Of a stretch of DNA of 64,000 bases, positions 22,721 to 36,429 are shown piece by piece. Source of the DNA: Arthrinium phaeospermum (lineage: Eukaryota > Ascomycota > Sordariomycetes > Amphisphaeriales > Apiosporaceae); contig QYRS01000011.1 of NCBI GenBank assembly GCA_006503535.1, forward strand, positions 2,108,001 to 2,172,000, in the 5' to 3' direction. Position 1 is the stretch's first letter, and each line of letters starts with the position of its first letter. Both the position numbers and the translations under genes were made by a program. The notes under the pieces were generated by a model. It saw only the letters and a program-made list of their open reading frames with translations. It was not told the origin of the DNA and searched no databases.

Positions 22721-25700
22721 ATGGCTTCGGGCTCAGATCCCGTGCTTCAAGGGCCTGTTCTGGTGCCTGTTCAGCTAGATGCTTTTGTCCTGAACCCGAC
22801 AGTCTGTGGTGACGGGGGTGCGGACAATAACGACGCTCTCATCGCACCCATCACTCAGCCCAACTACACGTTCCTCCGTCTGCGTGACTTCCTGCTCCAG
22901 AGCGATGTGCAGAATCACGTCGACCTCCATGCTGCAGCTCCTGCGGCTATGAACACGCGGATGACCGACTTTGGCGGACCGGCGCCAAAGCCCCTGAACG
23001 GACGTTACGGGGTCTATCTGCATTGGACACTCCCGCGCTATTATCGAGTCGCTCCGAAATCCACAGTCGCAGCTTCTGCTCCAGCTACAGACAGCGTGCC
23101 CTCTGCACCCAACCCCCAATCTTCCTCAACTCTGATACAGCCGCCTACACGTTGGCTTGTTGTGCGAAAGCTGAATTTGGAAACCCTTGCTCCAACTCCA
23201 CCTGAAGGCGCGTTCCAGGAGTACTCCGCCTGGGTCATTGAAAGTGACCACCAGTGGGCGCTTTCAGATATCCCTCTGGCGTATGATCTTCAGACTGACG
23301 TGTCTCCATTTGTGGTGGGCGCACAAAATGGTGGACAGGCCGACATTGAAGAGCAAGCAGAGGTCTTCATCGGTCGAAAAATGCCTCTGGAGGAATGGAG
23401 CAAGGTAAAGGCCAGGGATCAGCCCCAAGATCCTCCCAACATCAGCCTCTTGCTCAGTGGGAATCAGCTGTTCGCAGACTTCCAGATGCACAACTCGAAT
23501 GTCTTCAGCATGCTGGACAATTTCCAGTACATGGATACCCAGAACCAACCTGCCTACCTATCGCACGCTGAGGCCAGCTATTATCTCATCGGATGGCACC
23601 GCGATGAGGGCGCGGATCCCTTCTGGAACACCTCCTCGGTACAACATCAAGATATCCTGGAGTCGCTCTCGATGAATCTTCAGCCTTTTGACCAGCATCC
23701 GCCTTCACGAACTAAATGGCTATCTGATCCAACTCCATCACGCCTCGTATGCCATGGAGCCATGTACAATGTCAAGTACGATCTCGATACCAAACCTGGC
23801 CAGCTTCTTGGGAAGCCAACACCAGCCGATGAGTTTTCGCAAGTTCTTCGAAACCAGGAACTGCCCGCCGTATCGGTGGGTACGACTCCAATGGATGCCC
23901 TCATTTCCTACTGCACCTCGAGGGGGGATAGCAAGAAGAAACAGCCAGGTGGGGAGAAGCCCGAGGACACTGTGTCGAAACTTGAGGAGGACATCCTGTC
24001 TCTTTACTCGCTCCTACACGCTCGAGATGATGGGGTTGAGGGCCAGAGGGAAGCAAAAGACACCATCTACAACTGGAACTTTCATCGCGCCCCTGGTGGA
24101 ACCTACTTTCACCTCTCGGCCGAAGACGAGGGCCAAGGAGTAGGCGATGTGCCAGCCAATGATGGCAATGTCAAAGAACCGGATCCCAAAACAAAGCAAG
24201 CCCTGCGGTTATTGAACCACAAGCAAACGCAACTGGATGCAGTGAAGCGGCTGGTTGCTCAGCGTCGGTGGGACCTATTTTCACTGTGGTGGAAATACGT
24301 CAGCGATGCCACGAGCCTTGATAGTCCCCAGGTGGCCAAGGAGAAGGCTGCGAGTTCAAAAGATAACGTTACACCACTAGTCGCCGAGCTCTCCGCGCTC
24401 AAGGAGTTTATGAACGACCTAGAGGGCGCAGTCAAGAAGGGGTTGGAAGATCCATTGCTGAAGCTGGCCAAGACTGGAGCGTCACCTTTCTTCTACCGTG
24501 CACGAGACCCCACGATCCTTGTGGGAGGCATCGAGAGCGGATGGTCCACCGACTTCGTGGAGAAGGTCAATGTCAGACTCCCCGCACAAGTGTTACAACC
24601 CGAGGACTACGGCAGCTCTGTGCCTGAAACGGACGCATTGGCCCCCTTTCAAAACCGTGTCTCGACGTCTCTTTCTGGGGAGTCCAAAGACGTGTCCTCG
24701 GTGATGAACACCCTTCTGATTGAGTTCTACACGCTCGAATCCCGCCGAGATCCCACAGCTGCACCCAACGGGAAGGCGTATCCTCAGTTCCACGATGATA
24801 AAACTCCTCACCGCGATGCACAAGCCCCGACTCAGCGGCAATGGAGAGACGATTGGGGTGATAAGCAACCTTGTGAGTTTCGAAGTTTTTCACTTTTCCA
24901 ATCACGATTGTGCAATCTCACTAACATGGGTTCTCTCGTGAAGGGTTCCCGTTGTTCGCAGAATGGGAGGTCGAGTACACGCACATTCCCTTTGAACACT
25001 GGATATTGGACGACCAGACAGCCCGTCTCTGTGCAAACCCCATGGCACGATACGGCGTCTCTCTCTACAAACCTGAGGACAAGGAAAAGACTACCCAGGT
25101 CCCACTCTGGGAGCAGCTTCCTGCCAAGCCAGACCAGCGGGTTCTCTCGGGTCGCGTGTTGATTCTGCCACAGCCCAGCTTCTCGCTGCAGGCCAAGGTG
25201 GCACAGCTCTTTAGCAGCACACCAAAGGCGATCTTCTACCGCGACGAGAAGGATTCAAAGAAGCAAAAGGAGGCAGAGGATGCAAAGCGTCAGTGGATCT
25301 TGGACAATCTCAACCAGCTCTCATACTTGTCCGCACCGTTGTCTGGCATGACGGAGGGAATCCTTACGCTATCGCAGGGTAGTCACGTGAAGCCCCTGAA
25401 CAAGAGCGTGGACCAAAACGGCCATCAGACTTTGAGCACCATAGCCGCTGCCGTATTTGAAGACGCCGGCTTCACGGGCGAAACACTGGCACTGATTGAG
25501 GGCCAGTCAGCTCTGACCCCTTATGCCAAAAAGGTCAACCTCGTCAGCGAAAACTTCTGTCCTTTCAAACCTGTTACCCACGGGCAGATGCGCTTTCGCA
25601 AATTCAACATTGTCGACAAGTTCGGACAGGCCCTGGCAGCCATAGACCCCATACCCCGACTCACCAACCCGTCATCCTTGTACCCAAGCATCAGCGACTT

Positions 25701-27234
25701 CTACGAGCCTCAAGTCATCAAGCAGGACGGCGAAATGTACGCCAACACGATTCAAAAGGCCAAGGAAGGGCAGTGCGAATACATTCAGATCCCTCCACAG
25801 ATCAACCAGAACGTCAGACTCAATGCCCACTTCGTTGTGCGCTCCGCAAGCGACGATGCCGACATGTACTCCGACCTGGGAGCCGGCACGCCTGTTGCAT
25901 CATGGCGCCCGGCTTCCGAGTGGGAGAACCCGGTTTGGGGCTGGGTCATCGTCAACTACGCCGACTACGGCATCCAGCTCTTCCTCCCAGACGGCACGTT
26001 CTATCGCGAGGTGCGCTTCGGAGGTCCCCTTGGGGCTAGTGTCCAGCCCAAATGGATTCCCTTTGCCCACGATCCAAAGCAACCTGAAGATTCAAAGTCG
26101 TATGCCCAGATGGACGCACTTATCGAGAAACTCGCAGATCCAATCTATCTCGAACGATTCTGGCACATGATCACAACAGCGCAGGATAACCTAGCAGCAA
26201 CTCCCAGCGCATACGCACAATTCCTCAACTCCATTGTCGGGAGACCACTCGCACTTGTCAATATGGGCTGGTCCTTGGAGCTCGATGGTCCAGCATTGGA
26301 GTGTCAAGCGGACTCTCAGAACACATTCCCCGAACGATATCTGACCGAAAACGACGTGCGTCCAGGAGCACCTGTGTACGAGTTTCAAGTCCGCCTCGGA
26401 GACCGGGACAGCCAATACGACGGACTTGTAGGCTATTTTGATCTATCAACCCTGGCCCCCTCAAACTCAACCTACAAAGAGCTGGACCTTAGCCACATCA
26501 ACACATTCTTCGCACTAGCCGAGACCAAGGAGGGCAAGAAGGTCCCTGTGGGCCCACCCCTGAACATGCTTACCACAAATACCTACCCCCGATTCAAGCC
26601 TCATTACGTATCCCCGGCCCTTCCCGCAACTCAAACCTCTCCCGTAACCCTGAAAACGCCCGGTGTCTACCAGAACGAACGAAACACCAAGCTCCAGGTC
26701 TACGGCGCCATATTGGACCCATTCACTGCCGTACATGGTTACTCCTCTTTCCTTCCCCCGAAGGCACTCGAGCTGCCACCGTGGACCTGGCAGCAGGCGA
26801 TGGACAGCATGACTGCCTTCTTCCATGCCGGGCCGCTCAACTTGGCCATGAATGACCTGCCTGGTTACGACCCGAAGCGAGAACTCACGCACACAAACTG
26901 GCGTGATGTACCGCCTCACTCGCTCGGTCTTCCTTCCCTGGGGGCGGGAGAGTGGAACTGGTTGCAGCCTTACGTGAAGCCGAAGTTTGCTGGTTCCCAA
27001 CCCACCTTCAACTCCTTTGGCATTGACAAGACGGGTGACTTGAGGAAACCCGGGTTCCAAAGGGGTCCGTATGTCGCGACTGAGGGGTATCTGCAGCTCA
27101 GGTCGCCACTCACTTCGAAGGCCTCGCAGACGCAAGCGCCGAAAGGTACAGGCACAGGGACCGGGCCAACTGGCACGGGTACAGGCACGGGTGCGGCTGC
27201 GGGCACTAGCGTGACAGGAGGGGGTACTGTATGA
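22721..27234 (+). CDS. Giant protein 2 of the DUF6603 neighbourhood (1480 aa)
   Basis: Two exons: 22721-24872 and 24944-27234, phase 1, giving 1480 aa. The intron (GTGAGT ... ACTAAC ... GTGAAG) restores a frame that reads KQPWFPLFAEWEVEY. The family is unnamed to me. Near residues 97-110 it has YGVYLHWTLPRYY and near 145 RWLVVRK. This resembles uncharacterised large bacterial proteins with an LHW.LP .. RWLVVR pattern (my recollection, not a search). The C-terminus is a Thr/Gly tract of GTGTG-type repeats, unusual for an intracellular protein and perhaps a flexible tether. No signal peptide or membrane segment was seen. It is divergent from the 1762-aa gene and convergent with the lectin gene. 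A structural or adhesive role is only a guess. Confidence 0.8.
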
Positions 27235-27662
27235 TACTATCTCAGATTGTAAATTGAAGACAAATGTTTCAACCCCGTATCTTTTAGCCTTAAGGCACAA
27301 TGTGATTTCCTATAGTGAAACAACTTCATTTGTATGTATCCATCTATATCTTTGTGGGGTGTGGGAAGGGAACTGGAATCTGTCACAGGGCCTTGAGGCC
27401 ATACTCAAAAACAAAGGGAACGCCAAAAGATAACGGTAACGGCAAACCTGAGAGAAGAAAGGCAGGCATACATAAAGTTGTAGTTTGTAGAGAATAGAAA
27501 GTGTCTTCTCTTGTACCTTTGTCTACTACTAGAGCCACTAATCCATTCTCCAAACTATCTCAATCCCTATCCCTGAATATCCAAATGTCTAATCTCAGTT
27601 TCCAGGAAAGTAGCTACCTACAATCTTGACAGACGAATCCGCAACCTCCACGGCCTCCTGCG
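27235..27662. other. Convergent 3' region
   Basis: Shared 3' DNA of giant protein 2 (+) and the lectin-like gene (-). Only untranslated or terminator-type sequence is seen. Confidence 0.4.
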
Positions 27663-28723
27663 TTAGTTCGCAACAGCCTTGTCACGGTAGTGGGTGATCT
27701 TCTTGTTGTTCTGGGCCTGGTAGAACAAGTGGATGGTGCCATTGGCGCCAATGGCGGTAAGCTGGCTGAAGGCGTCGGGCTTGGCGCCCGGAGTGAGTCT
27801 CTCGTGGCTACCCCATCCCTTGGTCTTGTCCTTGATGATGCGATATAGTTCCATGTCCGCATTTGTGTAGTACAGGTAGACGTATCCGTCGAAGTAGGCA
27901 ACGGCGAGAGATGTGTTACGCTTGGCGCCGTCGGAGTCGCCGATGTCGATGGCTGTTGGAGGGGTATTATGGTCAGAATTTGGCTCCGCTCAGGATACAT
28001 TCAAGATACCCATCACTTGGGACACTTTTGCAGCATAACTTACTCTGGTGGGACTCTACTGTGTACTCCTTGATGTGACCTTGGGCCTTGTCCTGGTAGA
28101 GGACCGACCTCATGTTGGCGATCGGGTCGTAGTAAGCACCGAGGGAGCAGTCGGGGTCGATGTTGAGATTGGGAACAAATTGGATGTTGCCCGTTGTCAA
28201 CTCGTACTCGCAGATCTGGATCTGCCCAGGAATAGTGCCCCTACGCCAATGCATTCATGTTAGTATGGTAGTATTGCCACAGTCGGTGTCTTCCATACAA
28301 GAAGGGCAAAGAATAAAGGGAGGCTGACTGGAGGTAGTAGACCCATGCGTTGCTGTTGTCCTGGTTGGACGAGATGGCAGCTGTGGTATTCTTTTCCGAC
28401 GTGGTGTCGAGAACCTGGTAGACTGGGCTCACGATTGAGACATCGTTGAAAATTGTCTCCTCGGTGGGAGTCTTGGGCTTGTGCTTGGTGATGGCTACAA
28501 CGACGTTCAGACCGTTCAGAACGGCGGTGCCAATCTCGGACTTGACAGGGATGAGACCTTCGTAGCCATCGGCGGACGTAGCGTAGAAGTCCTGCGAGTC
28601 AACGCCAGTTTTGGCTGAGTTCTTGAGGGCGATGCCGAGGTTCTTCTGCTCGGTGACGTAGAAGACCTGTAGGCCCTTGTCATCAGTGACGTTGCCGTTA
28701 AGTAGGACCGAGATAGGAGCCAT
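27663..28723 (-). CDS. Fucose-specific-lectin-like beta-propeller
   Basis: Three exons: 28723-28329, 28240-28044 and 27952-27663, phases 2 and 1, giving 293 aa. The first intron has ACTAAC and GCGTAG signals, and the second has a GTAAGT donor. The sequence is a series of blade-like repeats built on an aromatic strand plus turn: LQVFYVTEQKNLGIAL, WVYYLQGT, RSVLYQDKAQGHIKEY, VYLYYTNADMELYRII..GWG and IHLFYQAQNNKKITHY. This fits the six-bladed fungal fucose lectin family (AAL-like, usually about 310 aa). Like those lectins it lacks a signal peptide. The exact sugar-binding Arg/Glu/Trp sets were not verified, so specificity is open. Its place between giant genes suggests it could supply glycan recognition to the cluster. 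Confidence 0.66.
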
Positions 28724-29084
28724 GTTGGAGATCAAGCAGATTTGCAGGAAGATGTGAAAAGTATTGTGTGAGGGATATCAACGTGTGAGGCCTGCAATGA
28801 AGATTCTGGAGAAGTTCCGAGTAGTTGTTTGCCAAATGTCACTCTTCTTAAATATCCTTTGGAGCCACCATTTTGAAACTACGAGACAACCATGGGGTCA
28901 TGTTCTCTGGGACATTCACTAGAACTGACAATCTAGAACTGACAATCTAGAACTGTCACTTGAAGAATGCCTCTTCTATCAACATGGCAGTAACGGGACA
29001 TGGCGGCGTGGTAGATGAAACCTGTTCAGCCCGCCACAAGCCTAATAATGGTTTCTAGACGGCCGTCAATGATCATGTTGGATC
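28724..29084. other. Lectin promoter with short tandem repeat
   Basis: About 360 bp between the lectin ATG and the retroelement. At 28919-28955 a 15-bp unit (AGAACTGACAATCT plus one base) is repeated about 2.5 times. Base composition is normal, so RIP has not spread into this promoter. Confidence 0.55.
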
Positions 29085-29200
29085 TGTCAGAAGTAAGAGG
29101 GTAACACCGTTAGATTAAATAGCAAATCTAGGGGTGGAAGTTCGGGGGATTTCTAAGTTTTATATATATATAAATAAAACGTATTAACCTTTATTTAATA
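29085..29200 (+). repeat. Left LTR
   Basis: This aligns with 40778-40896. Differences in the first ~65 bases are all C/T or G/A transitions, with the mutated base in the right copy. The first ~65 bases keep normal composition (TGTCAGAAG...GGGGGATTTCTAAG). The last ~50 are RIP-mutated (ending TTTATTTAATA where the right copy has CTGTTCAACA). Confidence 0.88.
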
Positions 29201-30975
29201 TTCCTTTTCGATTTAAATTAAATATAATAAAATATAAAAATAATAAAAAGAAAATATAAACTTAATTTTTTAAAAGTTATATTTATATAAAAATTAATAA
29301 ATAAAACTATAATAAATATTTTATTCCCTTTTTTTAATTTTTTAACTTTTTTCGTTATTTTTTTAATTTAATTTAAATATATTTTATTTATATTTATAAT
29401 TTTATATAATTTTTTAATTATAAATTATTAAAACTTTAAAAAGGAATATTACCGTAACTATATTATTTTTTAAGCTTAATATAAAAGCGTAAAATATATT
29501 TTTTTCGGCTTATTTATTTTTTATTAATATTATATTAAATTTAAATATATTTCGATTTTTTTTTAATTTAAAATATTATATTTTATAGGGTATTATAAAA
29601 AACGCGGCGTAGCGGTATATTTAAATCGATATTTTCCGTAATATCGTAATTTTAAATTACGAGGTATTTTCTTTATTTCGAAAGCTTTTTAAATATTATT
29701 ATTATAATTATATATTATACTTTATTATTAAAATTTAATTTTTATTTAAACCCTTTTTAAAAATAAGCTATTAATATTAATTAAATAATTTTTTTTTTTT
29801 AATAACTATTTAAAAATCTTTAATAATATTTTAAATAACGATATTTTAATAATAACGTTCTTTAATTTTTTTAAAATAAATCTATTATTATTTAAATTTA
29901 AAAAAAAAAACTACTTTTAAATATATATAATTTTATTTCTTTTAAAAAAGTATAAAATTTTATAATTATTATAACCCGAATCGCTATATTATATATTATA
30001 TTTTTTTCGTTATATTAATTTAAGTATTTTTAATATATTAAGTTTATTATATAAAAATATATTAATATTTATAAATTTAATATTAATAATTTCTCGTTAT
30101 TTTATTTAACGATATATAATTTTTATTTTATTTATATAAAATTTTTTTTTAATATTTTTAATATATAATTTATACTTATTTCGGCGACCGTTTATAACGA
30201 TATTTATTAATATAAAAATTAATTTATTATTAATAATATTATATAAAAACGACTTTATTATATTAATTAATAATAATTTTAATTTAATAAAATACGTAAT
30301 TATAAAAAAAATATTTTTTAAAATAAAGTATTTTTAAATAATAATAAAAAGTTTTTATTTAAAAAATAAAAGGCGAAATAATAAATTTAATAAAATTAAA
30401 GTTATATAATAAGGTTAAAATTAATTTAATTATATTTAAATTTTTTCTTATTACTTTTTTTTACCTTTTTTTTTTTTAATATTATCTTTTTATATTTTAT
30501 ATTTTTTTTTTTTTTTATTAATATAATACCTTTTATTTATTTTTTAAATTATATTAAATTAAAAACTTCTTTAAACTTTTTAAACGTTAAGTAAAGAAAT
30601 ATTTTTATAAATTTATTAATAATTTAATTATAAATATTAATATATTTAAAATTTAATTCCTCGCTTTATTATTTTTCTTAATAAAATATTTTTTAAACGT
30701 AGATATATTTTATTTAAAAATAAAATTTAAAATTATAAATTAATATTATAACGTTTTAATTATATAAATATTTATATCTTTTAAAAATTAAATTTAAAAC
30801 TTTAAAATCGGCTTTTAATTCGATTTATTTATTTAAAAATTTTATTTATTTATTTTTATAAATATAATTATATATTAAAAAATTTTTATAAAAATTCTTA
30901 TTATAAAAGAATTAATATTAATATTATTTAAAATAAAATAATACTTTTTATTTTTAATAACGAAATTAATTATTT

Positions 30976-32165
30976 TATAGAAGATATTAATTTATTATTT
31001 ATATTAAAAAAAAATTTATATAAAATTTATTATTTTTTATATAATAAATTAAATTAAATAAATATATAAATTAATTAATTATATAATAATTTATTAATAA
31101 TAAATCGATAATAATATATTTATTAAAAAATTATTTATTAATTTTATTTTATTTTTTATTTATCGACGTTTCGACGTTATTTATTTTACTATTTTATTTT
31201 AATAAATTTCTAAATAACGATTAAAAATTAACGTGGTTTTTTATTTTATATTTATATAACCTTTTTTTTAATTTTATAAAAACGTAATATTCGTTATCGA
31301 AATTACGAAATAATCGATTATTATTTTTTCGATTTTTTATTTTATTTTTATTTTTTATTAAATAATAAAAAAGAAATATAAATATAAAATTATTTTTTAT
31401 TTCGATTTTCGAAATATTATATTATCGATAGTTTTAACGATATCGAAATATATTAATTTTAATCGATTAATAAATTTAACGAAATATATTAATTTTAAAG
31501 CGTTATAATATATAATTAATAAAATAACTTTTTTAAAATTATTAAAAGTATTTTTTATAAATATATATAATATAACGTTGTTATTAATATTAATATTATT
31601 ATAATATATAAATAAATATTAAAATTTAAATAATTATATATATATTTAATAATATATAAAAAATTAAAATTAAATAAAAAATAATATATATATATATATA
31701 TATAATAAAAAAAGAAATAAATTATAAATTTTAAATAATATATATCGAAAAAATTTATATTTATTTTTAAAAACTTTTTTTAAAAATTTATATAAAACCG
31801 ATATTATATACGTTAATTTTAAAAATTTTATTATTTAATATAAATAATTTCCGATAAATTTTAAATTTATATAATATAAATAATTTTTTTTTTAATAATT
31901 AAATATAATATTATTATAAACCTCGGGTTTATTTTAAATTTTATATCGTAAAAAATAATAAATAATTATAATTAAAAGTTATAATAAAAAAAGGGTTTAA
32001 AATTTATTATTTATTATTATTAAAAGTTTAATTTTTTTAATTTTATTATTTAAAATACTTATTTATTTTAATACGAAATTATTATAAATTTATATTATTA
32101 TTTATTTATTCTTTATTATTTATATTAATTATATAATATATTAAAATAAAATTTAAATAAATAAT
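30976..32165 (+). repeat. Nested 1.2-kb repeat, copy A
   Basis: Starts ATATTAATTTATTATTTATA and ends near AAAATTTAAATAAATAATAA. It is colinear along its length with copies B, C and D and heavily RIP-mutated. Boundaries are good to about 20 bp. Confidence 0.75.
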
Positions 32166-33827
32166 AAAATTAATATAAATATTTATAAAATAATTTTTAA
32201 TATTTTTAAAAAATAAAAAATTTTATTTTATTCGTATTAATAATATATTAATTATTAAAAATTAAACTTAACGTTTTATAAAATAATCGTTTCGATTAAT
32301 TTTTAATTTTAATAAGATTTAATTTAATAATTAAATCGATTATTAATAAATTATTAAAGATATTAAAAAAGTTTTAATATTAAATTTCGAAATTAATAAA
32401 TATTATTTTTATAAAAAAAATAGTTTTTTAAAATTATTAAAATAAAATATAGTTTTATTATTAATATTGAAAATATAATATTAAAACTTTAATTTAAAGG
32501 AATTATTAAATTTAAAATTATTATTAAAAATAAATTATATAAAGTTTAAATCGATAATATTTTATATTATTTAAAATTAAGAATAAATTTATTATTAATT
32601 TCTTAATTTATTAATAAAAGTATTAAAATCCTATTTCGTAATAATAGCGTTTAAATTAATATTAAAAAAGAATTATATTTTATAGTTTTATAAATTTAAG
32701 GGTTTTTTTTTATTAATATAAAAAATAAAAAACCTTTATAAAAAATTAAAGTATTATTATATTTTTATTTTATTTTTAATCCCGTATTAATAAATTAATA
32801 TAAATAATTAAAATATTTTAATAAAGCTAATTTAAAAATATTAATTATTAAAAATAGCTTAAAGTTTTAAAATTTTACGCTTTATATATAAAATATATAT
32901 AGATTAAAATATAATAAATCTTTTATAAAAAAACTTTTTAAAAAAGAACTTATTTTTTAAAATTATTATATATAATATTATTAATATACTTTAAAATATA
33001 AAAAAGTATAATAAAATAATTTATTATATTATAATAAAATATAATATATATATAATTAAACTTTATTATTAAAAAAAAAAGTAAATTTTTAATAATTTTT
33101 TAAATATTCTTTTAAAAATACGAGCTATTAAAACGAAAATATTATATAATTATTTTCGATTAAATCGAAAAAAATTTTAATTTAAAGTTTAAAAATTATT
33201 ATTTAATAACGATATAATATTTTTTTTTTTATTATCGATTAATATAAATAAAAAAAGATATTTAAAAAAATTATTTTAATATATAAATATATATAAAATT
33301 TATTTAAATTAAGTTAAAAATATCGAAATTTTTATAAAATATTAATTTAAATTAATTAAAATAATTAATTATTTAAACGTTTATTAATTAATTAAAGTTT
33401 TTAATAATTTTACTTTTTATCGAATTTAATATAAAAAAAACCCCGTATAAAATTATATATTTAATTAAAATTTCGAAAAAATATTATATTAAATATTAAA
33501 ATAAATGTTTTTTAATATCGTATTTAATTTTATAAATTTTTTAATTATTAATATTAAAATAATTAAAATTATATTATTTTATTTAAATTTAAAAAAGTTT
33601 ATTATATAAATAATATTAAATAATTATATAAAAAAATATATTATTTTAAAAAAATTTATATAATATTAAAAAAAAATAGGATTTTAATAATATTTTAACT
33701 TTAAAATATAAACTTAAAAAAAAGTTTATTATTATTAAAAATATTTTAAACTTTTTATATAATTAATTAATAAATTAATATATAAAATATTATTTAAAAC
33801 GTTATAATAATAATAATAAATTTTATT

Positions 33828-35000
33828 TTACGGAAAACGTTAATTTATTATTTATATTAAAAAAAAATTTATATAAAATTTATTATTTTTTATATAATAA
33901 ATTAAATCGAGTAAATATATAAATTAATTAATTATATAATAATCGATTAATAATAAATCGATAATAATATATTTATTAAAAAATTATTTATTAATTTCGG
34001 TTTTTTATTTTTTATTTATTAATATTTTAATATTATTTATTTCGTTATTTCGTTACGACGAGTTTTTAAATAGCGATTAAAAATTAACGTAGTTTTTTTT
34101 TTATATTTATACGGTTTTTTTTTAATTTTACGAAAATGCGATATTCGTTATCGAAATTATAAAAAATCGATCGTTATTTTTCCCGATTTCTTTTTTCGTT
34201 TTTATTTTTTATTAAACGATAAAAAAAAATATAAATATAAAATTATTTTTTATTTCGGTTTTTAAAATATTATATTATTAACGATTTTAATAATATCGAA
34301 ATATTTTAATTTTAATAAATTAATAAATTTAATACAATATTTCGATTTTAAAACGTTATAACGTATAATTAATAAAATAATTTTTTCGAAATTATTAAAA
34401 ACGTTTTTTATAAATGTATATAATATAACGTCGTTATTAATATTAATATTTATAAATATATAAATAAATATTAAAATTTAAATAATTATATATATTTAAT
34501 AATATATAAAAAATTAAAAATAATAACGTATATATATATATATAATAAAAAAAAAAATAAATTATAAATTTTAAAAAATATTTATTACGAAAATTTATAT
34601 TTATTTTTAAAATTTTTTTTCGAAAACTTATATAAAATCGATATTTATATATATTAATTTTAAAAATTTTATTATTTAATATAAATAATTTTTAATAAAT
34701 TTTAAACTTATATAATACGAATAAATAATTCTTTTTTTAATAATTAAATATAATATTATTACGAACCCCGAATTTATTTTAAATTTTATATTATAAAAAA
34801 TAATAAATAATTATAAACGAGAGTTATAATAAAAAAAGGTTTAAAATTTATTATTATTATTAAAAGCTTAATTTTTTTAATTTTATTATTTAAAATACTT
34901 ATTTATTTTAATATGAAATTATTATTAATTTATTATTATTTATTTATTCTTTATTATTTATATTATTATAATATATATTAAAAAAAATTTAAATAATAAT
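33828..35000 (+). repeat. Nested 1.2-kb repeat, copy B
   Basis: Same orientation and order of landmarks as copy A (AACGTTAATTTATTATTTA start, TTTATTCTTTATTATTTA near the end). It is heavily RIP-mutated with small deletions. Confidence 0.75.
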
Positions 35001-36429
35001 AATAAATTAAAATTTAATTAAAAATTATTAATATTTAATTTTTAATAATAAACTTTTAAAAAATATATATATTTTTTAAATTTTATAAAAAAGTTAAAAT
35101 AAATTAATAATAAAATAATTTTATTATAATAATAAAAAACCTTTTTTAAATTATTTATATTAAATTTTTAATTTATTTATTTTAATTCTTTTAATTTTAA
35201 TAAAATTAAATTTTATAATTAAAAAATTATCGATAATTTTTATAAATAACGATATAATAATTATTTTTAATAAATATTTTAATATTTAAAATTAAGCTTT
35301 TAAAATTTAATTTTTTTAAAAATATTACGAATATAAAATATTAAATTTTAAATATTTATTTTAATTTATAAAAAACCTTATTTAATTTATATATTAACTT
35401 TAAATATTTTATTTATAAATTTTAATAATTATTTAATATAAACATTTTTTTATATAACTTTATAAAAAAAGTTATTTTAATATTTATTTAATATATATAA
35501 ATTTAAAACGGTAATAATTATAAAAAAAATCTTATAATTTATAAATTTAATTATAAATATAAATATTTATTAAAATTTAAACCGTCGATTTATTTAAAAC
35601 TTTATATATTTAATATATTTTATATTTAAATATTTTATTATTAAATTCGGTTTTTAATTTAAAAATCTACTTTTTATATATTATTTTAAAAAAGTTATAA
35701 TTATAATTATTTTTTAAATTTTCGATTTATTTTTTATATTATTTATTTCTTTTTTTAATATTATTTAATTATTTCGAAATAAAATAACGTTAATAATATA
35801 ATTAAAAAAAATAATTATATTATTATTATTTATAAAGTGTATTAAAAAAGCTTTTATATTTATATTTAAATTATTTTAAAAACTTTTTATTTAAATATAA
35901 TAATAAAACGTAATAAACTTTTTAAAATTATTTATTTTTTATAACGAATATATTTTAAAAAAATATTAAAAGATTTTAATTATTTAAATTTAAATAAGGT
36001 AAATTATAAATAAATTATTATAATTTATATATTTATAATTAAGAAAATCGAACCCTTTTTAAAAAGTTTCGAAATAAACTTTTAAAAGCGAATTTAATAT
36101 TAAAAAATAATAAGATTATTTATATATATATATTAAATATTAAATTAAATATTACGTTTTTATTTTAATATATATAAGTATATAATAAATTTAAATAATT
36201 TTTATTTATAAATAATTAAGAAACTTTTTAAATATTTTTAAATAATTATTAATTTTAAATTAATTTATAATAGAGAAAAAATTAAATTATACGGGTATAT
36301 TAATATAAATTACGTTAAGAATAAAAAATTAAGAAATTAATTTCCGGTTATATATTTAATTTTAATAGCGGCGTTATAAATTAAAATAGTAAAAAATAAA
36401 TTATTATTTTTTAATTCTTTTATAAACCG